Source of the DNA: Maribacter sp.
GTDB taxonomy: Bacteria; Bacteroidota; Bacteroidia; Flavobacteriales; Flavobacteriaceae
Direction of reading: 5' to 3'
NCBI GenBank assembly: GCA_024643345.1
Contig: JAHENB010000012.1
Location: 56,596 to 91,571 of the forward strand
DNA: 34,976 nt
Below the pieces are notes generated by a model. It saw only the letters and a program-made list of their open reading frames with translations. It made no database searches and was not told where the DNA came from. Both the position numbers and the translations under genes were made by a program. Below are positions 28,037-34,976 of this stretch, one piece after another. Within the stretch, counting starts at the first letter, position 1; each line of letters opens with the position of its first letter.

Positions 28037-30163
28037 TTAAGCGGTTACGCCTTTGGTTGCTTTGATCACTTCTTCTGAAATATTCGACGGTGTTTCCGCA
28101 TAGTGCGAGAACTCCATGGTCGAGGTTGCCCTACCTGAGGATAGTGTTCGCAAAGAGGTGACATAGCCGAACATTTCGGACAACGGCACTTCACCTTTGA
28201 TCACTTTTGCCCCGGCGCGATCGCTCATGTTGGTAATGGTTCCCCTTCTTCGGTTCAAATCCCCAACAATATCACCCATATTTTCTTCGGGCGTAAGTAC
28301 TTCAATTTTCATTATGGGCTCCAACAATACGGCACGGGCCGCTTTGGCCGCCGCTTTGTAGCCAATTTTGGCTGCCAGTTCAAAGGATAGGGAATCGGAA
28401 TCCACCGCATGGAAGGAACCGTCTTTCAAGGTCACCTTCATGCTGTCCATTTCAAAACCGGCCAAAGGACCATTTTTCATGGCTTCTTTGAATCCTTTTT
28501 CCACCGAGGGCACAAATTCCCTTGGAATGTTACCGCCTTTGATCACGTTAACGAATTCAAGGCCGGTCTTACCCTCTTCCGCTGGTTCCATGGTAAAGAC
28601 AATGTCTGCGAATTTACCGCGACCTCCAGATTGTTTCTTGTACACTTCACGGTGATCGGCAGCTTTGGTAAGGGCTTCCTTATATTCAACCTGTGGCTGA
28701 CCTTGGTTCACCTCTACCTTGAACTCACGCCTTAAACGGTCTACGATAATATCCAGGTGCAGTTCGCCCATCCCTGAGATGATCGTTTGTCCTGACGCCT
28801 CATCGGTCTTCACTTGAAAAGTGGGGTCCTCTTCGGCCAATTTGGAAAGGGCCATGCCCAATTTATCGACGTCTACTTTTGTTTTAGGCTCAACCGCGAT
28901 ACCGATTACGGGATCGGGGAAATTCATGCTTTCCAGAACGATGGGGTGTTTCTCGGAAGAAAGCGTATCCCCGGTTTTGATATCCTTAAAACCTACCGCT
29001 GCACCGATATCACCAGCCTCGATATAATCAATGGCATTTTGTTTGTTCGCATGCATTTGATAGATTCTTGAAATCCTTTCTTTGTTGCCAGAGCGGTTGT
29101 TCAGAACATAAGACCCTGCATCCAACCTGCCAGAATACGCCCTAAAGAAAGCCAAACGGCCTACGAAGGGATCTGTGGCGATCTTGAAGGCCAAGGCTGC
29201 AAAAGGTTCCTTTACATCGGGCCGGCGAATCTCTTCCTTTTCGGTGTCGGGATTAATACCCACAATGCCTTCCTTATCCATAGGAGAAGGCAAATACCTG
29301 CATACGGCGTCCAATAAAAACTGGACCCCTTTATTTTTAAAGGATGAGCCACAAATCATTGGTATGATGCTCATATCCATGACCGCTGCCCTTAAGGCGG
29401 CATGCACTTCATCTTCGGTGATGGAATCTTCATCCTCGAAGAACTTTTCCATCAAAGTCTCATCATATTCGGCAACCGCTTCAATGAGCGCCGCCCTGTG
29501 TTCTTTGACCTCAGCAACCATATCTGCAGGGATATCTATGACGTCGAAAGTCGCGCCCAAATTATCCTCATGCCAAACAATGGCGCGGTTTTTCACCAAA
29601 TCGACAACCCCTTTGAAATCGGACTCATCCCCAATGGGAAGAACGATGGGCACGGCATTCGACTTCAACATGCTCTTTACCTGGTTGCATACCATCATAA
29701 AGTCAGCGCCCTGTCGGTCCATCTTGTTCACAAAGCCCATTCTCGGCACTTTGTAGTTATCGGCAAGCCTCCAGTTGGTCTCCGATTGCGGCTCCACACC
29801 GTCAACGGCACTAAAAAGGAACACCAAGCCATCAAGGACCCTTAGGGAACGGTTCACCTCTACGGTAAAATCAACGTGGCCCGGGGTATCGATGATGTTA
29901 AAGTGATAGGGCTTGGTCTCCTCGATCATCTGACCGTTTTTCATGGGAAAATTCCACGTACAGGTGGTCGCGGCCGAAGTAATGGTGATACCACGCTCCT
30001 GCTCTTGTTCCATCCAATCCATGGTCGCCGCCCCGTCATGAACCTCACCTATCTTGTGGCTTACGCCGGTGTAATAGAGGATTCGCTCGGTAGTGGTGGT
30101 CTTACCGGCATCGATATGAGCGGCAATCCCTATATTTCTTGTAAATTTTAAATCTCTTGCCAT
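28037..30163 (-). CDS. fusA: elongation factor G
   Basis: EF-G is the GTPase that drives tRNA-mRNA translocation and, with RRF, ribosome recycling. The 708 residues are full length. The GTP-binding motifs are AHIDAGKT (15-22), RGIT (57-60), DTPGH (92-96) and NKMD (146-149). Domain II, the III/V repeats and domain IV follow, with [19 protein letters not shown] and [10 protein letters not shown] marking domain IV and [22 protein letters not shown] near the end. It sits between rpsG (5 bases) and rpsJ. The usual neighbour tuf is missing. Confidence 0.98.
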   Translation of the reverse strand: MARDLKFTRNIGIAAHIDAGKTTTTERILYYTGVSHKIGEVHDGAATMDWMEQEQERGITITSAATTCTWNFPMKNGQMIEETKPYHFNIIDTPGHVDFTVEVNRSLRVLDGLVFLFSAVDGVEPQSETNWRLADNYKVPRMGFVNKMDRQGADFMMVCNQVKSMLKSNAVPIVLPIGDESDFKGVVDLVKNRAIVWHEDNLGATFDVIDIPADMVAEVKEHRAALIEAVAEYDETLMEKFFEDEDSITEDEVHAALRAAVMDMSIIPMICGSSFKNKGVQFLLDAVCRYLPSPMDKEGIVGINPDTEKEEIRRPDVKEPFAALAFKIATDPFVGRLAFFRAYSGRLDAGSYVLNNRSGNKERISRIYQMHANKQNAIDYIEAGDIGAAVGFKDIKTGDTLSSEKHPIVLESMNFPDPVIGIAVEPKTKVDVDKLGMALSKLAEEDPTFQVKTDEASGQTIISGMGELHLDIIVDRLRREFKVEVNQGQPQVEYKEALTKAADHREVYKKQSGGRGKFADIVFTMEPAEEGKTGLEFVNVIKGGNIPREFVPSVEKGFKEAMKNGPLAGFEMDSMKVTLKDGSFHAVDSDSLSFELAAKIGYKAAAKAARAVLLEPIMKIEVLTPEENMGDIVGDLNRRRGTITNMSDRAGAKVIKGEVPLSEMFGYVTSLRTLSSGRATSTMEFSHYAETPSNISEEVIKATKGVTA

Positions 30164-30168
30164 TCTAA

Positions 30169-30645
30169 TTAGAATCTAAAGTGAGAGAATGCCTTATTGG
30201 CCTCTGCCATTTTGTGCGTATCCATTCTTTTCTTCACCGCCGCGCCTTCTTCCTTTGAAGCCGCAAGAACTTCTCCGGCCAGTTTCAAGGCCATACCCTT
30301 TTCATTTCGTTTCCGGGCATAACTGATCAACCATTTCATAGCGGTCGAGATTTTACGGTCTGGACGTATCTGCATTGGAATCTGGAAAGTAGCACCCCCA
30401 ACCCTTCTACTTCTTACCTCAACGTGGGGCATTACATTTGACAATGCGTCTTTCCAAAGCTCCAAAGCCGTTTTGGCTTCATCTGTTTTCTTTGCTTCGA
30501 CGATATCCATGGCATCGTAAAAAACACTGAATGCGATCGATTTTTTCCCGTCCCACATCATCATGTTCACGAAGCGGGTGACCAACTGGTCATTAAACCT
30601 CGGGTCCGGTAATAGTGGCCTTTTTTTTGCCTGTTTTTTTCTCAT
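30169..30645 (-). CDS. rpsG: 30S ribosomal protein S7
   Basis: S7 (uS7) organises the 3' domain of 16S rRNA and contacts the E site. The 158 residues include [58 protein letters not shown] and [20 protein letters not shown]. In E. coli S7 regulates the str operon through the rpsL-rpsG spacer; here that spacer is 77 bases. Nothing in it was recognised as an S7 site. Confidence 0.98.
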   Translation of the reverse strand: MRKKQAKKRPLLPDPRFNDQLVTRFVNMMMWDGKKSIAFSVFYDAMDIVEAKKTDEAKTALELWKDALSNVMPHVEVRSRRVGGATFQIPMQIRPDRKISTAMKWLISYARKRNEKGMALKLAGEVLAASKEEGAAVKKRMDTHKMAEANKAFSHFRF

Positions 30646-30722
30646 TACATTTCAAAGTTTTGGTTTGCAGAGCGGGAGCAGTGAAAATTTCATCACCAAA
30701 ACCCCGTCATGCGAACGCTTGT

Positions 30723-31097
30723 TTACTTTTTGGGTCGTTTTGCGCCGTACTTAGATCTTCGCTGGGTTCTTCCCGCGACACCTGCGGTGTCGAGTGCCCC
30801 CCTCACGATATGGTACCTAACTCCTGGCAAATCCTTTACCCTTCCGCCCCTTACTAATACTATCGAGTGCTCTTGCAAGTTGTGCCCTTCTCCGGGGATG
30901 TAAGCGTTTACCTCCTTACCATTGGTCAACCTAACCCTGGCCACTTTTCTCATGGCAGAATTCGGTTTCTTCGGCGTGGTGGTATAAACACGGGTACAAA
31001 CCCCCCTTCGTTGGGGACACGAATCCAAAGCAGCCGATTTACTCTTCTTAGTAATCGTGGCCCTTCCTTTTCGTACTAATTGTGAAATTGTTGGCAT
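30723..31097 (-). CDS. rpsL: 30S ribosomal protein S12
   Basis: S12 (uS12) is the decoding-centre protein whose mutations give streptomycin resistance. The 124 residues start [24 protein letters not shown] and contain [34 protein letters not shown] and the loop [24 protein letters not shown]. The KKPNSA and VKDLPG lysines are wild-type, and the Asp modified by RimO in some bacteria is present. It is the first gene of the whole cluster, about 45 bases downstream of an exact-consensus promoter. Confidence 0.98.
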   Translation of the reverse strand: MPTISQLVRKGRATITKKSKSAALDSCPQRRGVCTRVYTTTPKKPNSAMRKVARVRLTNGKEVNAYIPGEGHNLQEHSIVLVRGGRVKDLPGVRYHIVRGALDTAGVAGRTQRRSKYGAKRPKK

Positions 31098-31121
31098 ACT
31101 ATATTATATGTATAAAAACTT

Positions 31122-31139
31122 ACCCCCTATTTAAGGGGT
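31122..31139 (-). promoter_or_regulatory. 5' leader hairpin of the rpsL transcript
   Basis: On the minus strand CCCCT-TAAAT-AGGGG forms a 5-bp stem with a 5-nt loop, flanked by one further possible pair. It lies right at the predicted transcript start, downstream of the -7 box and about 25 bases before the rpsL ATG. It could stabilise the 5' end or serve as a control site; no function is shown. Confidence 0.4.
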
Positions 31140-31141
31140 GG

Positions 31142-31172
31142 CAAATGTAATGATATTTTCAAGAAATTCAAA
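31142..31172 (-). promoter_or_regulatory. promoter of the str-S10-spc-alpha cluster
   Basis: On the minus strand TTTG (31172-31169), a 19-base spacer, and TACATTTG (31149-31142) match the Bacteroidota housekeeping promoter TTTG-N19-TAnnTTTG at every defined position. The -7 box ends about 45 bases before the rpsL ATG. It is the best promoter match seen in the window. Confidence 0.85.
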
Positions 31173-32160
31173 TGCCGGCACATTAATTTTCCAAAAAGTA
31201 GAAGAAAATAGGATGCTCTTATAGCAATCGGGCCTTAAAGGGGTTTATCGGAGCAATGAAAAATTGCGAATGGGCGGCCACCAAGGTGCCTTGTCATTTG
31301 AAGACGGCTTTTCCATGAAACCTGGAACAGTACATAAGAATACCCCTGAATCTTAGCCCAAAGATCAGTCCTTATTATTGACAAAAGCGACTAGATCGAC
31401 CAGCCCGCTCCTATCATCCAAATCGTTTCGCCTCTTTTTGATGAATCGAAGGAGCTGTTTGTCGTCCTTTGTTTCCAAGCGCCTCGACCATCCCGGATTT
31501 GGTGGCTCCCAAAAAATTGGGACGTTCCTTATCGAGAGCGCTATAGAACCCTGTTTTTCCTGCAAATCGGCTGGGGAAATACGTTGCAAACGAGGTCTTG
31601 GCAGGCTTGCCTTGTATGAAGAATTTCCGTCTTTGCGCATAGAGACCGCAATTCGGGCCCGGTCGCCGCACACTTCCCAATAGAATGCAATGCCGTATGA
31701 GGACTTTGAACTTCATGGCGGGCTTTACAATGTGGTCATCTACCTATATAATGATAAGTATTTATCTAAAAGATGGGGACATGTTCATCCTTTTCAAGGG
31801 CTCTCGGTATATATGGCGCCGCTAAAACACCAACTTGACATATGCAAATCCCATTGTTCCCAAAGCTACCGATCCGATTCCGATGCAATTTTGGGCAAAC
31901 GGACCACCCTTGGAGACCCAATCATGGATAAAAAAATTGAAAAAAGTTTATGTAAGAAAATGCATTTAAAGCATATACTATATATAAGGTATGCCTGACA
32001 TCAAAAAAACCTGTTTATTTAAAAAAAAAATGAACCCTTGGCAAATTTTTGTCAAATCATCAAAAATCGACATTGTTATATAATAGTTATTCAATTAGAT
32101 GATTTGTTTTAGCTGTAACTCCCAATTAACACTCAAATCTTAAAGTTTTATTAAAAAAGG
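31173..32160. other. about 1 kb intergenic region with no recognised gene
   Basis: No frame here gives a recognisable protein. Frames of about 100 codons exist on both strands (for example 31365-31673 minus, 31690-31998 plus). They overlap each other or have compositions unlike neighbouring genes, and none shows a family motif. Bases 31920-32160 are very AT-rich with several A runs. No tRNA, rRNA or repeat was seen. It may hold degraded genes or upstream control of the SusC-like gene. Confidence 0.5.
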
Positions 32161-32192
32161 TTTGGATAATTAACTTCCTTTTGTGATTTTTG
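32161..32192 (+). promoter_or_regulatory. likely promoter of the SusC-like gene
   Basis: TTTG at 32161-32164 is followed after 20 bases by GATTTTTG at 32185-32192, one mismatch from TAnnTTTG. The predicted start lies about 20 bases before the ATG at 32218. Spacing and position fit Bacteroidota promoters. Confidence 0.5.
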
Positions 32193-32217
32193 CCCAGCTA
32201 ATTCAAATAATTTAAAA

Positions 32218-34976
32218 ATGAGAACAAAACTTAATGTAATCTTAACGCTGTTATTGGCGTTTGTTGTGCATTTATCATTTGCACAGGAAAAAACGATTAC
32301 CGGTACCGTGACGGACCAGGATGGTCTGCCGCTTCCCGGGGTCAACATTGTAGTAGAAGGTACGACCAATGGTACCCAAACCGATTTTGACGGAAACTAC
32401 TCCATCAGGGGCAGTGCCGGACAAACCTTGCTCTTCTCCTATATCGGGCAGAAGAACGTAAGGCAGGCAATCGGTTCCGGTGATACCGTGAACGTCCAAA
32501 TGGAGGAAGATGCCCAGGCGTTGGAAGAAGTGGTCGTAACTGCACAAGGTATCAAAAGGGAGAAAAAGGCCCTGGGATACGCAGTGAGCTCGGTAGGCGA
32601 GGAAGCCTTGGAGTCACGCGCCGAAGGCGATGTGGCACGGGTACTTGCCGGTAAAGCTTCGGGGGTCAACATTACCGCCGCAGGGGGTATGTCGGGATCG
32701 GCGACCAGCGTTACCATTCGTGGTTTGAGCTCATTCAGTGGCAGTAACCAGGCATTGTTCATCGTTGATGGGGTTCCTTTCAGCAACGATACAAACTCCT
32801 CAGGGGACTTCCTTTCAGGAAACACCGGGTCTTCCCGTTTTCTTGACATCGACCCGAACAACATAGCGAACATAGAAATTCTTAAAGGTTTGGCAGCGAC
32901 CACCTTATATGGTACGTTGGGTAAAAACGGGGTCATCTTGGTGACCACAAAGGCAGGTGCCGGAAAAAGTGGTGTCAAGAAAAACGAGATCACCGTGAAC
33001 CAATCGTTCTTTGTGAACGAATATGCATCCTTACCCGATTATCAAAAACAATACGGAGGCGGGTTTGACCAGGCCTTCGGATGGTTCTTCAGTAACTGGG
33101 GACCCAGTTTCGATAGAGGTGGCGTTGCGGGATGGGGCAGCCAATCGCAAATAGATGATAATGGTACATTGGCACATCCTTATTCTACGACTTCCATACA
33201 GGCTACGAAAGATGCCTTCCCGGAATTGCAGAATGCAAGATATCCATGGAAACCCTATGATTCAGTAAAAAACTTTTTCAAGGCCGGACAGGTAGTCAAT
33301 ACCTCCATTAACTTTGCAGGAGGTTCAGACGATGGCAACACCACATACAATGCCAACCTAGGGTATTTGGACGATACAGGGTTTACCCCTGGCAACTCTT
33401 TAAGCCGTATGAACTTTTCCGTAGGGGGCCGTTCGAAATTATCCAATAAATTCACGATCACCGGGGCCATGAACTATGCCCGTACCGATTACAGGACGCC
33501 ACCCGTTGCGGCGAGCCAAGGTAACGGTGGTGTCAGTGGCAACTCCATTTACGGAGCGGTTCTCTTTACCCCGATCAGTGTGGATCTTGTTGGCCTGCCT
33601 TTCGAAAACCCAATCACAGGGGGTAGCGTTTATTACCGAAACGGGAACGACATCATCAACCCAAACTGGGTCGCCAAGCACATTACGTTCAACCAGTTGA
33701 CCAATCGCTTTTATTGGAACGCGACCTTGAACTATGAGTTGAACGAGAACTTGGGCCTTACCTGGAGAACAGGTCTCGATTTTTATAACGAGCGCAACGT
33801 CAACTCCTCCGATAAGGGCGGGGTGGAATTCAACTCGGATATTTTCGGATTCCTGTCCACTTACGATAACAACAATACCATTTGGGATCATTTCCTTTCC
33901 TTGAACGGGAATTATGATCTTTCCGAAAAGATAGGGATGACCTTCAACGCTGGGGTGAACTCACGTTCCGATGCCTTTGACAGGCAAGGGGTATTCAGCC
34001 AAGGACAGATCGTTTATGGCATCAAACGCCACTTCAACTATTCGAACCAACAGCCCATACAGTTTTCCCAAAAAAGGAATATTATAGGCGTCTTTGGGGA
34101 AGTCAGTTTTGACTATGACAACATGCTTTTCCTTAACCTCAGCAGCAGGACCGACTGGGTATCAAACTTGGTTACCGAAAACAGGAGCCTTACGTATCCG
34201 GGAGCAAGTCTTTCCTTCTTGCCTACCGCTGCATTTGACGGCCTAAAATCGGATGGTGGCCTGAACTATTTGAAATTAAGGGCCAGTTACGGTACCTCTG
34301 CGAATTTCCCTACCGGGTATCCTACCGTGAACGTGGTTGAACAGAACACTCAAGTTTGGGGAGAAGGTGGCGAGTTCACCATCAACCAAGTGGGCAGTTT
34401 CAAAGCGAACGAAGATTTGAAGCCCGAACTGTTGAAAGAATTTGAAGTTGGTTTTGAAAGCAAGTTCTTAAGGAACAGGGTATCCTTTGATGTGACCTAT
34501 TACGACAGAAGGACCGACGATTTGATCGTTACCGAACCCCTTTCTCCCTCTACCGGATTTACGACTACCCAAAGTAACATTGGGCAGATCAGCAATATCG
34601 GGGTCGAAGCGGATCTGGGCGTTGACATTTTCCAAAGCGATAACGGTTTCAACTGGAACTCGAGCGTAAACTTCTTCACCAACAAAGAAACCGTTGAAGA
34701 ACAAGAACAGGATATCATTATCTATAGTGGTAGCACCGCTTTGTTCATCGGTGGTAACGCCGCGATCAAAGGGAAGTCGCTGGGTACCATAGTAGGGGAC
34801 GCCATCTTGAGGGATGACGCCGGCAACCTTATTACCAACGATGCCGGTAACTACGTGGTCACCGAGCAAGATCTGGACGGGAACATTCCCATCATCGGGG
34901 ATGCCATTCCAGACTATACCATGAACTTCATCAACAGCATGTCTTTCAAGGGAATCAACCTAGGATTTCAGATCAG
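32218..34976 (+). CDS. SusC/RagA-family TonB-linked outer membrane protein (3' end outside window)
   Basis: The frame is open from ATG 32218 to the window end, about 919 residues. A signal peptide covers residues 1-22 (MRTKLNVILTLLLAFVVHLSFA, cleavage before Gln23). A carboxypeptidase-regulatory-like domain spans about 26-97 (TITGTVTDQDGLPLPGVNIVVEG). Residues 103-109 EEVVVTA form the usual TonB-box-like segment. The plug covers about 115-247 (VARVLAGKASGVNI, SVTIRGLSS, LFIVDGVPF, IEILKGLAATTLYG, GVILVTTKAG), and the barrel follows. SusC-type proteins import oligosaccharides, peptides or other ligands with a SusD lipoprotein, which would be expected just beyond the window. The substrate cannot be inferred. 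At 919 residues it is nearly complete (family about 950-1100). Confidence 0.95.
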   Translation, partial: MRTKLNVILTLLLAFVVHLSFAQEKTITGTVTDQDGLPLPGVNIVVEGTTNGTQTDFDGNYSIRGSAGQTLLFSYIGQKNVRQAIGSGDTVNVQMEEDAQALEEVVVTAQGIKREKKALGYAVSSVGEEALESRAEGDVARVLAGKASGVNITAAGGMSGSATSVTIRGLSSFSGSNQALFIVDGVPFSNDTNSSGDFLSGNTGSSRFLDIDPNNIANIEILKGLAATTLYGTLGKNGVILVTTKAGAGKSGVKKNEITVNQSFFVNEYASLPDYQKQYGGGFDQAFGWFFSNWGPSFDRGGVAGWGSQSQIDDNGTLAHPYSTTSIQATKDAFPELQNARYPWKPYDSVKNFFKAGQVVNTSINFAGGSDDGNTTYNANLGYLDDTGFTPGNSLSRMNFSVGGRSKLSNKFTITGAMNYARTDYRTPPVAASQGNGGVSGNSIYGAVLFTPISVDLVGLPFENPITGGSVYYRNGNDIINPNWVAKHITFNQLTNRFYWNATLNYELNENLGLTWRTGLDFYNERNVNSSDKGGVEFNSDIFGFLSTYDNNNTIWDHFLSLNGNYDLSEKIGMTFNAGVNSRSDAFDRQGVFSQGQIVYGIKRHFNYSNQQPIQFSQKRNIIGVFGEVSFDYDNMLFLNLSSRTDWVSNLVTENRSLTYPGASLSFLPTAAFDGLKSDGGLNYLKLRASYGTSANFPTGYPTVNVVEQNTQVWGEGGEFTINQVGSFKANEDLKPELLKEFEVGFESKFLRNRVSFDVTYYDRRTDDLIVTEPLSPSTGFTTTQSNIGQISNIGVEADLGVDIFQSDNGFNWNSSVNFFTNKETVEEQEQDIIIYSGSTALFIGGNAAIKGKSLGTIVGDAILRDDAGNLITNDAGNYVVTEQDLDGNIPIIGDAIPDYTMNFINSMSFKGINLGFQI

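Noticed and set aside
29175-29756. Plus-strand frame of 193 codons opposite fusA
   Set aside because: Antisense to a well-conserved EF-G domain; composition is Ser-rich, as expected for a reverse reading of the gene.
31365-31716. Overlapping minus-strand frames that might be a frameshifted small nuclease (GIY-YIG-like)
   Set aside because: I tried joining the three minus-strand frames and could not rebuild a convincing motif order, so I do not call it a pseudogene.
31690-31998. Plus-strand frame of 102 codons in the large gap
   Set aside because: No family motif, odd composition with a low-complexity end, no promoter match, and no conservation evidence available. Kept only as part of the unassigned region.
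32439-32993. Minus-strand frame of 184 codons opposite the SusC-like gene
   Set aside because: Shadow of the plug domain, which is clearly coded on the plus strand.

Overview
The window looks like a chromosomal segment of a marine-type member of the Flavobacteriaceae (Bacteroidota). The evidence is the SusC/RagA and TonB-dependent receptor fragments at both ends, the promoters of the TTTG / TAnnTTTG type, the near absence of Shine-Dalgarno sequences, the zinc-free forms of S4, S14 and L36, and a str cluster that ends in rpsJ rather than tuf. The genus cannot be fixed from the sequence alone.

Layout. Bases 1-468 are the 3' end of a TonB-dependent receptor on the plus strand. It faces argS (minus). 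A divergent promoter region separates argS from a small conserved-looking protein of unknown function (plus), an SDR/DUF2867 protein (plus) and a BCCT transporter (plus). From about 6.0 to 13.6 kb all genes are on the minus strand: ctlX and a second guanidino-group hydrolase that overlap by 4 nt, citrate synthase, a glycogen/starch synthase-like glycosyltransferase, enolase and carA. Strong hairpin terminators follow gltA and eno.

From 13.7 to 31.1 kb, also on the minus strand, lies the merged str-S10-spc-alpha superoperon. In transcription order it reads rpsL-rpsG-fusA-rpsJ, a 219-nt spacer with a terminator-like hairpin, then rplC-D-W-B-rpsS-rplV-rpsC-rplP-rpmC-rpsQ-rplN-rplX-rplE-rpsN-rpsH-rplF-rplR-rpsE-rpmD-rplO-secY-infA-rpmJ-rpsM-rpsK-rpsD-rpoA-rplQ, followed by an 11-bp terminator. 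adk, map and tuf are absent. rpmJ is only 38 codons long and was located by direct reading. The cluster starts at an exact-consensus promoter about 50-75 bp upstream of rpsL.

From 31.1 to 32.2 kb I recognise no gene. The window ends inside a SusC/RagA-family outer membrane transporter (plus) with its own promoter-like sequence.

Most of the window is core housekeeping. I do not see a convincing new multi-gene system. The points most worth checking are the rpsJ-rplC spacer with competing RNA pairings, an SD-like sequence before rpmC in a lineage that rarely uses them, the coupled guanidino-hydrolase pair, the long acidic tail on L17, and the set of zinc-free ribosomal proteins.
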